DNA of 64,000 bases from JAAYJR01 sp964540755 (GCA_964540755.1 CAZIOB010000167.1:21829-85828), one strand, 5' to 3'; numbered from the stretch's first letter, positions 8,865-18,440 are shown. Made by a program: numbers and translations. The notes: a model not told the origin generated them from the sequence alone.

Positions 8865-9059
8865 ACTTTTTAATTTTTGGTCACAGGCGCTCCGTCTCAT
8901 GACGGATACTTAAAGCACAATAACCTGGTTAAATACTCATTTATCTGTTTCTCTCTGATTTTTTGAGTCAGGTTTATAAAAGAAAGCTGAGAACTCCTGT
9001 CTGAATTATAAAATACAAGATCATCAACTGACTTAACAAATGACTCTGATTAAAAGAAA
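8865..9059 (-). promoter_or_regulatory. Long rpmI-rplT spacer, candidate L20 control region
   Basis: rpmI and rplT are usually only tens of bases apart, but here 195 bases lie between them. Near the rplT start, on the minus strand, there is a perfect hairpin TCCGTC-ATGA-GACGGA at about 8893-8908. L20 is known in E. coli and Firmicutes to bind an mRNA mimic of its 23S site in this operon. That this spacer has that role is inference; no exact match to a known L20 leader was made. Confidence 0.35.
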
Positions 9060-9257
9060 TTATTTCATGTTCAGTAAAAGCTTCACATTCTTCTCATTTG
9101 TTTTATCGATCGTAGTCCAGTATCCCAGATTACGTTTTCTTTTTTTACTTTTCTTAGTAAGAATGTGACTTTTATAAGCGTGTTTTCTTTTAATTTTACC
9201 CGTTCCGGTAAGCTTAAAACGCTTTTTAGCACCGGAATTAGTTTTCATCTTTGGCAT
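9060..9257 (-). CDS. rpmI: 50S ribosomal protein L35
   Basis: The protein has 65 residues and is complete. The start MPKMKTNSGAKKRFKLTGTG is the L35 signature, followed by the basic KRKHAYKSHILTKKSKKRKR segment. It lies 37 bases after infC and belongs to the thrS-infC-rpmI-rplT operon. Confidence 0.97.
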   Translation of the reverse strand: MPKMKTNSGAKKRFKLTGTGKIKRKHAYKSHILTKKSKKRKRNLGYWTTIDKTNEKNVKLLLNMK

Positions 9258-9294
9258 AATGCTACTAATTATTAATTGTTATCAAAGAACTATA

Positions 9295-9858
9295 TTATTT
9301 TTTCTTTGGTGAAATTATCATTGTCATTCTTTTTCCTTCAAGTCTTGGCATCTGTTCAACAGTTCCCAGATCTTCAAGTTCCGTGGCAAGCTTAAGCAGA
9401 AGTATTTCACCCTGCTCCTTAAACAATATTGATCGTCCTTTAAAGAATACATACGCTTTAACCTTTGCTCCGTCTTTTAAAAATTTTTCGGCATGTCTCT
9501 TTTTAAACTCAAAATCATGCTCATCAGTTTGCGGACCGAAACGAATTTCTTTTACAACAATTTTAAATGCCTTGGCCTTCATCTCTTTTTGTTTCTTCTT
9601 TTGCTGGTAAAGAAACTTGGAATAATCAATTATTTTGCAGACCGGGGGATTCGCGTTCGGCGAGATCTCCACAAGGTCCAGTTCCATTTGATCGGCCATT
9701 CTCAAAGCTTCCCGCAACGGAAAAATGCCGGGGTTTTCAACATTATCCCCTACAACTCTCACTTCAGGAGCATGAATAAATCTGTTAATTCTGTGTTGCG
9801 GTCCGCGATCCTTTTTTCTATAAGGATACCTGCCACCACCTTTTTTCTTTATAGCTAT
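9295..9858 (-). CDS. infC: Translation initiation factor IF-3, non-canonical AUA start
   Basis: The product would have 187 residues. The IF-3 N-domain (HRINRFIHAPEVRVVGDNVE, then FPLREALRMADQMELDLVEI) and C-domain (VVKEIRFGPQTDEHDFEFK, ending RMTMIISPKK) are both complete. The conserved N-terminal part KKGGGRYPYRKKDRGPQH lies upstream of the first GTG (9762) and contains no ATG, GTG or TTG start. The frame is closed by a TAG that overlaps the ribosome-binding site, so initiation must fall at ATA 9858 (or ATA 9852). IF-3 discriminates against such codons, and the E. coli gene uses AUU for self-control, so the same feedback is likely here. thrS ends 27 bases upstream. Confidence 0.93.
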   Translation of the reverse strand: MAIKKKGGGRYPYRKKDRGPQHRINRFIHAPEVRVVGDNVENPGIFPLREALRMADQMELDLVEISPNANPPVCKIIDYSKFLYQQKKKQKEMKAKAFKIVVKEIRFGPQTDEHDFEFKKRHAEKFLKDGAKVKAYVFFKGRSILFKEQGEILLLKLATELEDLGTVEQMPRLEGKRMTMIISPKKK

Positions 9859-9865
9859 ACTTAAA

Positions 9866-9872
9866 TCCTCCT
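9866..9872 (-). promoter_or_regulatory. Strong Shine-Dalgarno site of infC
   Basis: AGGAGGA lies seven bases before ATA 9858. Strong Shine-Dalgarno sites are uncommon in Bacteroidota, and here the site decides the start because no normal start codon is available in the frame. Confidence 0.85.
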
Positions 9873-9885
9873 ATTATTTAGTTAG

Positions 9886-11829
9886 TTATACAATAGACAG
9901 TTGATCTTCAACCTCATTCTTTAAAAATCCGGTAAATGAACTGACTTTCATTACCCCTTTGTCTCCTTCCCCCTGCCGACGCACAGAAACGCTTTCAGTC
10001 TCAACCTCTTTTTCCCCTACAATCAGCAAATAAGGTATCCTTTTCAGCTCATTATCTCGTATCTTTCTACCTATCTTCTCATTACGATCATCAACAATGC
10101 TGCGAATATCGGAAATATTTAGAATATTTGAAACTTTTTGTGCATAATCATTATACTTTTCACTAATTGGTAAAATTACCACCTGCTCAGGAGCAAGCCA
10201 TAGCGGAAATTTCCCGGCAGTATGTTCAATTAGCACAGCCACAAAGCGTTCCATTGATCCGAAAGGAGCTCTGTGTATCATTACCGGCCGGTGTTTGTTA
10301 TCATCAGCTCCTGTATATTCAAGATTAAACCGGTCAGGCAGGTTATAATCAACCTGAATTGTTCCCAACTGCCAGCTTCGTCCCAACGCATCTTTAATCA
10401 TAAAATCAAGCTTAGGGCCATAAAATGCTGCCTCCCCGACTTTAGTAACGGTTTTAAGTCCCTTTTCCCCACATGCTTCAATTATTGCCTTTTCTGCCTT
10501 ATTCCAGTTTTCCACTTTTCCTATATATTTTTCAGGATTATCAGGATCACGAAGGGATATCTGGGCTATATAATCATTAAAGCTCAGGGCTTTAAATATA
10601 ATAAAAATAATATCGATTACCTTTTTAAATTCGTCTTTCAACTGATCGGGACGGCAGAAAATATGAGCATCATCCTGTGTGAAACCCCGTACCCGGGTCA
10701 GGCCGTGCAGTTCTCCGCTTTGTTCATATCTGTAAACAGTACCAAATTCAGCCATCCTTATGGGTAAGTCCTTATATGAGCGAGGCTTTGACATGTATAT
10801 CTCGCAGTGATGCGGACAATTCATCGGCTTTAGCATATATTCCTCTCCTTCCTCCGGCGTTTTAATAGTCCTGAAAGAATCTTTTCCGTATTTCTCATAA
10901 TGACCGGAAGTCTTGTATAACCTAACATCTCCGATATGAGGAGTAATAACCTGATCATAACCATATTTCTGCTGAACTTTGGTTAAGAAGTCCTCTAACT
11001 GCTTTCTCAATCTGGCCCCTCTTGGCAGCCATAAAGGCAGTCCTACACCTACAGCTTCTGAGAAAGTGAATAACTCCATCTCCCTGCCTATTTTCCTGTG
11101 GTCACGCTTCTTAGCCTCCTCAAGCATCAGAAGATATTCATCCAGCATCTTTTTCTTTGGAAAAGTTACTCCATAAATACGGGTCAACATTTTGTTTTTT
11201 TCATCTCCCCGCCAATAGGCGCCTGCAACAGAAGTTAGTTTTACTGCTTTGATATATCCGGTATCCGGGAGATGAGGCCCGCGGCAGAGATCGATGAAAT
11301 TACCCTGCTCATACAGACTGATTGTTCCATCCTCAAGCTCATTTATCAGTTCAAGCTTGAGATCATCACCTTTCCCTGCAAAAAACCTGACAGCATCCTT
11401 CTTACTTGTTTCTTTACGCACTATATCATTCTTTTGTCTGGCAAGTTCAACCATTTTATTCTCTATTTTGGGCAGGTCTTTTTCAGTTAACTGCTGTCCG
11501 TCAGGCAGGTCAATATCATAATAAAAACCTGTTTCAATGGAAGGGCCTATACCAAATTTTGTTCCCGGATAAAAAAACTCTATAGCCTCTGCCATCAGGT
11601 GGGCTGACGAATGCCAGAATGCTTTTCTTCCCTCAGCATCATCCCAGGTATGCAACTTAATAGTTGAATCTTTTGTTATTTTCCTGGTCAGGTCCCATAT
11701 CTCTCCATCTACAGAGACCGATAAAACTTCCCTCGATAACCGGTCCGATATCGACCCGGCTATCTCAAGTCCGCTTACCGGTTCGGAAAATTCTTTAACA
11801 CTATTGTCAGCCAGAGTAATTTTTATCAT
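9886..11829 (-). CDS. thrS: Threonyl-tRNA synthetase
   Basis: The protein has 647 residues. The TGS domain covers about 1-62, the HxxxH editing/SAD domain about 65-230 (SSAHLMAEAIEFFYPGTKFG and the metal-site RGPHLPDTGYIKA), the class II catalytic core about 240-535 (motif 2 RMAEFGTVYRYEQSGELHGL, motif 3 MIHRAPFGSMERF) and the anticodon-binding domain about 540-647. The start ATG 11829 (MIKITLADNS) is chosen because the TGS fold begins there; the frame extends 14 codons further upstream without conservation. It is the first gene of the thrS-infC-rpmI-rplT operon. Confidence 0.97.
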   Translation of the reverse strand: MIKITLADNSVKEFSEPVSGLEIAGSISDRLSREVLSVSVDGEIWDLTRKITKDSTIKLHTWDDAEGRKAFWHSSAHLMAEAIEFFYPGTKFGIGPSIETGFYYDIDLPDGQQLTEKDLPKIENKMVELARQKNDIVRKETSKKDAVRFFAGKGDDLKLELINELEDGTISLYEQGNFIDLCRGPHLPDTGYIKAVKLTSVAGAYWRGDEKNKMLTRIYGVTFPKKKMLDEYLLMLEEAKKRDHRKIGREMELFTFSEAVGVGLPLWLPRGARLRKQLEDFLTKVQQKYGYDQVITPHIGDVRLYKTSGHYEKYGKDSFRTIKTPEEGEEYMLKPMNCPHHCEIYMSKPRSYKDLPIRMAEFGTVYRYEQSGELHGLTRVRGFTQDDAHIFCRPDQLKDEFKKVIDIIFIIFKALSFNDYIAQISLRDPDNPEKYIGKVENWNKAEKAIIEACGEKGLKTVTKVGEAAFYGPKLDFMIKDALGRSWQLGTIQVDYNLPDRFNLEYTGADDNKHRPVMIHRAPFGSMERFVAVLIEHTAGKFPLWLAPEQVVILPISEKYNDYAQKVSNILNISDIRSIVDDRNEKIGRKIRDNELKRIPYLLIVGEKEVETESVSVRRQGEGDKGVMKVSSFTGFLKNEVEDQLSIV

Positions 11830-11957
11830 ATTTAATTCACTTTTATAGAATTTGCAAAGATAATGATTCATCCGTTAAATCCATATGCATAATACTTACT
11901 TCAACATACTTTAAAATAATTTATTATAATTCCTTTTCCCTCTTAAACAACAATTTT

Positions 11958-11965
11958 TACTTTTG
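11958..11965 (+). promoter_or_regulatory. -7 promoter box of the dipeptidyl peptidase gene
   Basis: TACTTTTG matches TAnnTTTG and lies 21 bases before the ATG at 11987, giving a leader of about 15 bases. No clear TTTG -33 box is present at the right distance. Confidence 0.5.
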
Positions 11966-11986
11966 TGTTTTACAAAATTTAAAAAA

Positions 11987-14185
11987 ATGAGAAAACCGGC
12001 ATTATTCATTTCTTTATTTGTTCTGTCTCTGACACTCAGTGCACAGACAGACGATCATATCACTCTTGAAGATATATTTATCAAAGAAACCTTCAGGACG
12101 GAATCCGCACCCTCGTTACAAACCATGAAAGACGGCATGCACTATACATCCCTCGAGAACGGCATCAAAATAGTTAAAACAAGTTATGAGACAGGAGAGG
12201 TGGCAGATGTAATATTCGATATAACAAAAATAGAAGATGCTCCTATAGCATTTTTTACAGATTACAGATTCAGCGATGATGAAACAAAAATACTACTTAT
12301 ATCAAATGTTAAAAAGATCTACCGCTATTCCTTTTCAGCCAGTTATTATGTCTGGAATTTGATAACCGGAGAGCTTTCCCCGTTATCAGAAAAAGGCGAC
12401 CAGCAACTGGCTGCTTTTTCTCCTGACGGAAATTATGTGGCCTTTGTGCGACAAAATAACCTTTTTATAAAAAACCTCAAATTCGGAAGTGAAAGCCAGA
12501 TTACATGGGACGGAAAGAAAAACAATGTGATCAACGGAGCCCCCGACTGGGTATATGAAGAAGAATTTGGATTTAACAAGGCCTTCTGGTGGTCTCCGGA
12601 CAGTAAATTTATAGCCTACATACGTTTTGATGAATCTGAAGTTCCCGATTATACATTAAAAATGTACGCTGGCGAAAATCCGGCGCTCGAAGAAAATATG
12701 CCTTACCCGGCTCTTGAGACTTATAAATATCCAAAGGCCGGAGAAAAAAATTCAACTGTATCGGTAAAAACTTATGAGCTCTATTCAAAAGTTACAATCG
12801 ACGTTAATACAGGAGAAGATAATGATATATATGTGCCACGGTTAAAATGGACGCCGGATTCGGAAAACCTTGTAGTAATGCGCATGAACAGGAGGCAGAA
12901 CCAGGTTGATGTACTGTATGCCAATCCTTTCACAGGGGATTCCCGTCCCATACTCACCGAAAAAAATGACAGGTACATTGATGAGAGCTTTTTCGACAGC
13001 TTTGTTTATCTGGAGGATGGCAGGATAGTCCTGACAAGTGAGAGAGACGGCTGGTCTCATCTTTATCTGTACGACGGCATGGGCTTTCTGCAAACCCAGC
13101 TTACCAGGGGACAATTTGACGTCACTGATTTCTATGGTTATGACCCTGAAGAAGAATTATTCTATTACCAGGCCGTCGGCGAGACTCCCCTTCTTCGCAA
13201 AGTCAGCTACACCAGTATAGACAAAAAAGAACAGGGACAATTATCAACTTTGAATGGTAATAATCATGCTGAGTTCAGTAAAAATTTCAAATATTATATA
13301 AACCATTACAGCAACAGTGCCACTCCCCCGCTTATTACGGTATATAAAACAAAAAAGAATCAGCGTTTAAGAGTTCTTCAGGATAACACTCTCCTGAAGA
13401 ATAAACTGGAAAATTTCAAAATTCCCAAAAAAGAATTTTTCAAATTCACAACATCAGACGGCGTCATACTCTACGGATATATGATAAAACCTGTTGAATT
13501 CAATGAATCAGGCAGGTATCCTGTTTTGATAAGCCAGTACAGCGGGCCTGCTTCTCAAAAAGTAAAAGATTCTTTTGGCGGACCAGGCTGGGAGCATTTT
13601 CTGGCAGACCGCGGATTCCTGGTAGTCAGCGTTGATCCGCGGGGGACAGCCGCAAGGGGTGAAGATTTCAGGAAAATAACATATATGCAGCTCGGTAAAT
13701 TTGAATCAGCTGACATGGTTGAAACAGCAAAATATCTTGGAACGCTTCCTTACGTCGATAAGAATAATATAGGAATTTTTGGCTGGAGCTATGGAGGATT
13801 CACCACCTGCCTCTCCATGGAAAAAGGCGGCAGCCTGTTTAAAGCAGGTATTGCAGTCGCACCGGTAACTGACTGGCGTTTTTATGATACTATCTATACT
13901 GAACGATACATGCAGAAACCAAATGAGAATCCCGAAGGTTACCGCAAAAATTCACCTCTTTATCATGCCGGCGATATCAAGGGAAGAATTATGATAATCC
14001 ATGGATCGGCGGATGATAATGTACATCCTCAAAATACCTATGAGTTCGCGGAAAGGCTTGTTCAAAAAGGGATACAGTTTGATATGGCTGTCTATACCAA
14101 CCGTAACCACGGGATAAACGGAGGGAATACTACCATGCATCTATATACCAGGATGACAAATTTTCTGGAAGAACAACTGCAATAA
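11987..14185 (+). CDS. Dipeptidyl peptidase IV-type serine peptidase (S9B)
   Basis: The protein has 732 residues. A Sec signal peptide covers about 1-20 (LSLTLSAQ). An eight-bladed propeller (about 40-470) carries the DPP4 double-glutamate motif DWVYEEEF that holds the substrate N-terminus. The alpha/beta-hydrolase domain (about 480-732) has the nucleophile GWSYGG, the Asp region HGSADDNVHPQ and the His region TNRNHGING. It removes N-terminal X-Pro or X-Ala dipeptides from peptides, probably in the periplasm, as part of protein scavenging. The start MRKPALF at 11987 gives a proper signal peptide; a slightly longer frame exists upstream but overlaps the promoter. It is a single-gene unit divergent from thrS. 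Confidence 0.93.
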   Translation: MRKPALFISLFVLSLTLSAQTDDHITLEDIFIKETFRTESAPSLQTMKDGMHYTSLENGIKIVKTSYETGEVADVIFDITKIEDAPIAFFTDYRFSDDETKILLISNVKKIYRYSFSASYYVWNLITGELSPLSEKGDQQLAAFSPDGNYVAFVRQNNLFIKNLKFGSESQITWDGKKNNVINGAPDWVYEEEFGFNKAFWWSPDSKFIAYIRFDESEVPDYTLKMYAGENPALEENMPYPALETYKYPKAGEKNSTVSVKTYELYSKVTIDVNTGEDNDIYVPRLKWTPDSENLVVMRMNRRQNQVDVLYANPFTGDSRPILTEKNDRYIDESFFDSFVYLEDGRIVLTSERDGWSHLYLYDGMGFLQTQLTRGQFDVTDFYGYDPEEELFYYQAVGETPLLRKVSYTSIDKKEQGQLSTLNGNNHAEFSKNFKYYINHYSNSATPPLITVYKTKKNQRLRVLQDNTLLKNKLENFKIPKKEFFKFTTSDGVILYGYMIKPVEFNESGRYPVLISQYSGPASQKVKDSFGGPGWEHFLADRGFLVVSVDPRGTAARGEDFRKITYMQLGKFESADMVETAKYLGTLPYVDKNNIGIFGWSYGGFTTCLSMEKGGSLFKAGIAVAPVTDWRFYDTIYTERYMQKPNENPEGYRKNSPLYHAGDIKGRIMIIHGSADDNVHPQNTYEFAERLVQKGIQFDMAVYTNRNHGINGGNTTMHLYTRMTNFLEEQLQ

Positions 14186-14260
14186 TCCGTATCTGCTTAC
14201 TATCCTGCAGATAAAACAATATCAATGACTGGGCGTGATGTCTTGTTTTGCTTCTGGCTA

Positions 14261-16474
14261 TTATCTTTTGCATGTCATTTTTTTAAGCATGCCCCTTACT
14301 TCCATAAAATTTTCCACTTTATAACCGGCTGTTGTATTTGACATGCCAACCTTAATAGTATATGCCTCCTCGGGAAGCTCGGCAAACAGAAATTCATCAG
14401 TCCAGTCATCGCCTATAGCAATTATTTTATCGACCGGAAGTGTTTGTAATAAATGCCTTGCTGCACGTCCTTTATTAATCCCTCTGTTTTTGATTTCAAT
14501 GACTTTATTTCCTTCTAAAATTTCCAGGTTAAGATTGGAGACAAGACTTGTAAGTTCATCCTTTAGCTCTATTGCACGGTTAAATCCAAGTTCAGGATCT
14601 GATTTTCGATAGTGCCAGACAAGGCTGTAATTTTTCTCTTCAATGAACGATCCCGGAGTACGGTCAACATAAAACTCAAGTGATGATCGGATACTATCCT
14701 TCCATTTTGCATCAAGCGGCTCAAGCATATGCCATTGCTCACCGGGCATCCTGTACCATACACCATGCTCCACGATCAGAATATATTGCTTGTCGCCAAA
14801 CCACTTTTCAAAAGTATCCCTGTCGCGGCCGCTGATAAGAACAACATGATTCTTTGGATTCACAGCAAGATCATCAAGTAATTCATACAGATCCATATCA
14901 GGTCTGGCATGGTCAGGATTATCCTCAAAACCTGTAAGTGTACCGTCATAATCTAAAAAGAAAACGCACTGATCACAACTGCAAACATCTTTAATGATCT
15001 TATCCTGAGTTTTACTTGTAAGCTTCATGCCCAGATACTTTTGCTCGTTACGGCGTACTTTTTCCAGACTGTTTAAAAATTCCATGCCCCATTTTTCGAT
15101 ATTATATCTTTTCAGTCTTTTTTGCAGATAACTATTGCGCTCAATTTGTTCCTGCAGAGGCATTTCAATTGCCGTTTTTATGGCTTCTGCAATTTGTTTC
15201 CTGTCATTGGGATTTATTATCAACGCTTCACTCATCTCCTTCGAAGCACCCGCCATTTCACTTAATATAAGCACCCCATGTCCGTCGGTCTTGCATGCAA
15301 TATACTCTTTGGCAACCAGATTCATGCCATCACGAATAGGGGTAATCAGGGCTATTTCACAATAATTATACAGATCAACAAGATTTTCAAAAGGCATTGA
15401 GCGATAAAAATACCAGATGGGCATACGATTAATATATGAGAATTTCCCATTGATCCTCCCCACAGTTTCATCCACTTCGCTTTTCATCTGCTGGTATTGC
15501 TCCACTCCAATCCTTGAAGGTACCGCCAGGAGCACAAGGGTAACCTTTTCACGATACTCCGGGTAATTCTCCAGAAAATACTCGTATGCCTCCAGACGGT
15601 TAATCAGTCCTTTTGTATAATCGAGACGGTCAATCGAAAGAATAAATTTAGTATCAGGATATAACAAATAGTAACGCTCCAGTTCCTGCCTGATCTCCGA
15701 TTTATGGCGAACTGAGCGTGTCTGGGACTCAAGGGCTGCATTATGGAATTTATCATAGTCAATACCCATGGGAAAATTATCTACCTTAACTATCCTTTTA
15801 GGAAGGTGTATCTCGTTAATATTAATATCGTACCCCATCAACCTCCTGACAGAACTCATAAAATGCCTTTCATAATCGAAAGTATGAAATCCGAGCAGAT
15901 CTGCGCCAAGCATACCGTTGATTATTTCATTCCTCCACGGCAGGATGCTAAATAGTTCATATGAAGGGAAAGGTATATGAAGGAAGAAGCCTATGGTTAC
16001 TTTGGGGAATCGCTCCTTAATTAACTGTGGCAATAAAAGAAGGTGATAATCATGGATCCATATATAATCAACTCCTTTAATATTATCAGCGATAACATCG
16101 GCAAATTTTCTGTTAACCAGCTTATAAGCCTCCCACTGTTCCTCTTCGTAAACAACAAACTGATTGAAATAATGGAAAAGCGGCCATAATGTTTTATTAC
16201 TAAATCCTTCATAATAAAGTTCCACCTCATCACTGGTAAGGTTCACATCAATACATCCTTCAGCTTCCAATGCCTCATTGACAATATTTACCTGATCTTT
16301 TGTAAGTTGATTTTTATCCACTCCCGACCATCCTATCCACTGACTGTTAAAAAATTTACTTACAGATTTCATTCCGGTGGCAAGTCCGCCTACACTAGGC
16401 TGAATATCAATGTCATTATGCGTGACATCTATCTGCAAAGGGAGTCTGTTTGATATTATTAAAAATCGATTCAT
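14261..16474 (-). CDS. Bifunctional trehalose-6-phosphate synthase/phosphatase
   Basis: The protein has 737 residues and fuses two enzymes. Residues about 1-470 form a GT20 trehalose-6-phosphate synthase (SNRLPLQ, GGLATGMKS, WIGWSG, WIHDYHLLLLPQ, RLDYTKGL, ITPIRDGMNLVAKEY). Residues about 490-735 form a HAD-type trehalose-6-phosphatase (FLDYDGTLTGF, LISGRDRDTFEKWFG, GDDWTDEFLF). Together they make trehalose from UDP-glucose and glucose-6-phosphate via the phosphate ester. The ATG at 16474 (MNRFLII) fits the family start. It is divergent from a GH15 gene with 80 bases between them. The fused layout is common in Bacteroidota. Confidence 0.95.
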   Translation of the reverse strand: MNRFLIISNRLPLQIDVTHNDIDIQPSVGGLATGMKSVSKFFNSQWIGWSGVDKNQLTKDQVNIVNEALEAEGCIDVNLTSDEVELYYEGFSNKTLWPLFHYFNQFVVYEEEQWEAYKLVNRKFADVIADNIKGVDYIWIHDYHLLLLPQLIKERFPKVTIGFFLHIPFPSYELFSILPWRNEIINGMLGADLLGFHTFDYERHFMSSVRRLMGYDININEIHLPKRIVKVDNFPMGIDYDKFHNAALESQTRSVRHKSEIRQELERYYLLYPDTKFILSIDRLDYTKGLINRLEAYEYFLENYPEYREKVTLVLLAVPSRIGVEQYQQMKSEVDETVGRINGKFSYINRMPIWYFYRSMPFENLVDLYNYCEIALITPIRDGMNLVAKEYIACKTDGHGVLILSEMAGASKEMSEALIINPNDRKQIAEAIKTAIEMPLQEQIERNSYLQKRLKRYNIEKWGMEFLNSLEKVRRNEQKYLGMKLTSKTQDKIIKDVCSCDQCVFFLDYDGTLTGFEDNPDHARPDMDLYELLDDLAVNPKNHVVLISGRDRDTFEKWFGDKQYILIVEHGVWYRMPGEQWHMLEPLDAKWKDSIRSSLEFYVDRTPGSFIEEKNYSLVWHYRKSDPELGFNRAIELKDELTSLVSNLNLEILEGNKVIEIKNRGINKGRAARHLLQTLPVDKIIAIGDDWTDEFLFAELPEEAYTIKVGMSNTTAGYKVENFMEVRGMLKKMTCKR

Positions 16475-16480
16475 AGTTTT

Positions 16481-16488
16481 TATATTTG
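16481..16488 (+). promoter_or_regulatory. -7 box for the GH15 gene
   Basis: TATATTTG matches TAnnTTTG, 66 bases before ATG 16555. No TTTG -33 box is visible at 19-21 bases. With the minus-strand box at 16527-16534 this would give two divergent transcripts whose 5' ends overlap by about 25 bases. Confidence 0.35.
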
Positions 16489-16526
16489 TCCCTTTGAAAT
16501 AATTATACGGAAAATATATCAATTCA

Positions 16527-16534
16527 CAAAATTA
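16527..16534 (-). promoter_or_regulatory. -7 box for the trehalose synthase gene
   Basis: On the minus strand TAATTTTG matches TAnnTTTG and would start a transcript about 46 bases upstream of ATG 16474. Confidence 0.4.
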
Positions 16535-16554
16535 ATTTGATAAACATTGCTTTA

Positions 16555-18339
16555 ATGACAAATCTTAATTACGGAATAATCGGAAACAGCACAAGTGCCG
16601 GATTAATATCTGAAAGAGGAGCTATTGAGTGGCTGTGTCTTCCAGTTTTTGATTCACCCTCTGTTTTTGCCAAAATACTGGACAGGGATAAAGGGGGAAG
16701 TTTTGAATTTATCACAGATGATAGTTATAAACACTCCCAGGGTTATTTATCTAAAACAAATATCCTGGTTACCACATATTCAAATGGTAATGACAGCTTT
16801 GAAATAATTGATTTTATGCCGCGGTACCATTACCATAACCAAAATGAACATATCTATTCACCCCCTGATATAATCAGATATATCAAACTTAAATCCGGCA
16901 AACCCCGTTTTAAGATACATTATGATCCTAAACTGGAATATGCGGAAAAAAAAACAATTACCGAGATACGTGAAGAATATATTAAAAGCTATACAAAACT
17001 TGGAGCTTATGATTCTCTTTATCTCTATACTAATTTAGAAAAAGAAAAAGTATTAAATAATGAAGAGGTAGTTTTGGAAGGTGATCTCTTTTTTCTGATC
17101 AGCTATCATCAAAAATTATTAAAACAATCTCTTGAAAGATCAGACCTTAAACTTCAGCGTACAAAAGTTTACTGGCTTAACTGGTCTGAAGAGACCCATA
17201 AATTCAGCAATTACAATAAGGAAATCTTAAGAAGTGCACTTGTCCTTAAACTCTTAAGCTATGATAAAACCGGGGCAGTGCTTGCCGCTGTCACTACATC
17301 CCTGCCCGAAACTATCGGAGAAATGAGAAACTGGGACTACAGATTCTGCTGGTTACGGGATGCTTCAATGGTTATAAATATTATGACCCGGATTGGACAT
17401 TGGAAAAGCGCCGAAAGCTTCCTTAACTTTATAATCGACATAGTATCCGATAAAGATGAAAAAATACAGATAATGTACGGGATAAACCGGGAAAGGAATC
17501 TGCGCGAACGGATACTTACACATTTTTCCGGATACGAAAACAGCAAACCAGTACGGATCGGTAATGCTGCATATAAACAAAAACAGCATGATATATATGG
17601 TATTCTTATGGATGTGATATATCAGCAATTCTGTCTTTTCGAAGTAACCCTGCAGCATAGTGAAGAGCTTTGGACTATAACCCGGAGCATTGTGAGAATT
17701 GTAAAAAATAACTGGAAAAAACCGGACCGGGGTATTTGGGAAATACGACATACCCAGCAGCACTTTACATTTTCCAAACTTTTATGCTGGGTGGCGATTG
17801 ACCGGGCCATTAAGGTAGCAAGAATAATTAAACAACATGAATATATTCATAAGTGGAGTAAGCTGAGAGAAAAAATAAAAAATGACATCCTGACTAACGG
17901 CTGGAATGAAGAGATTCAGTCCTTTACCCAGGTTTATGGCTCAAAGGAACTGGATGCAACTGTTTTACTAATGGAATCATTTGGATTTACTGATTCATCG
18001 GACCCGCGCTTTATCAATACAGTACTTGCAGCCCAAAAAGAGCTTAGTCGCGAGGGACTGATGTATCGGTATAAAACAAGGGATGATTTTGGTATTCCCG
18101 CTTCTTCCTTTACAATATGCACATTCTGGCTGATTCAGGCTCTTTTTAAAATCGGGAGGGAAGAAGAGGCCCGCAAACTGTTTGACCAGGTCTTATCATA
18201 CAGTAATCACCTGGGAATTTTCAGTGAAGATATTGATTTTAAAACAAAAAGGCTTCTGGGAAATTTTCCTCAGGCTTATTCGCACCTGGCCATGATTGAG
18301 ACCGCTATGCTTTTTTCAAGGGACATAGAACCGAGATGA
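16555..18339 (+). CDS. Glycoside hydrolase family 15 protein (trehalase or glucoamylase-like)
   Basis: The protein has 594 residues. The N-terminal beta-sandwich typical of bacterial GH15 (GIIGNSTSAGLISERGAIEW) covers about 1-220. The (alpha/alpha)6 catalytic domain follows, with RNWDYRFCWLRDASM near 262-276, the catalytic-acid region GIWEIR near 395-400, and the second carboxylate region IFSEDID near 562-568. No signal peptide is present, so it acts in the cytoplasm. Bacterial members with this layout include trehalases and glucoamylases. Divergent pairing with trehalose synthesis suggests a role in trehalose turnover, which is inference. ATG 16555 is preferred over an upstream TTG. Confidence 0.88.
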   Translation: MTNLNYGIIGNSTSAGLISERGAIEWLCLPVFDSPSVFAKILDRDKGGSFEFITDDSYKHSQGYLSKTNILVTTYSNGNDSFEIIDFMPRYHYHNQNEHIYSPPDIIRYIKLKSGKPRFKIHYDPKLEYAEKKTITEIREEYIKSYTKLGAYDSLYLYTNLEKEKVLNNEEVVLEGDLFFLISYHQKLLKQSLERSDLKLQRTKVYWLNWSEETHKFSNYNKEILRSALVLKLLSYDKTGAVLAAVTTSLPETIGEMRNWDYRFCWLRDASMVINIMTRIGHWKSAESFLNFIIDIVSDKDEKIQIMYGINRERNLRERILTHFSGYENSKPVRIGNAAYKQKQHDIYGILMDVIYQQFCLFEVTLQHSEELWTITRSIVRIVKNNWKKPDRGIWEIRHTQQHFTFSKLLCWVAIDRAIKVARIIKQHEYIHKWSKLREKIKNDILTNGWNEEIQSFTQVYGSKELDATVLLMESFGFTDSSDPRFINTVLAAQKELSREGLMYRYKTRDDFGIPASSFTICTFWLIQALFKIGREEEARKLFDQVLSYSNHLGIFSEDIDFKTKRLLGNFPQAYSHLAMIETAMLFSRDIEPR

Positions 18340-18354
18340 TTGATGATTGATGAT
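18332..18354 (+). repeat. Short tandem repeat at the GH15 stop codon
   Basis: Three copies of GATGATT in a row cover the stop codon of the GH15 gene and the bases after it. The last copy runs into TTT. It could change copy number by slippage but lies after or at the stop. Confidence 0.6.
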
Positions 18355-18419
18355 TTTAACATATTAATAACTTTTATGGCCTAAGCACCCGGAAACAAAT
18401 GCTGAAAATTATATTAAAG

Positions 18420-18440
18420 CGTTCCGGGGTAACCGGAGCG
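18420..18440. other. Stem-loop between GH15 and malic enzyme genes
   Basis: CGTTCCGG and CCGGAGCG flank a five-base loop, pairing over eight positions with one G-U. No T run follows on either strand, so it is not a normal intrinsic terminator. It may be an mRNA-end or processing hairpin. Confidence 0.4.
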
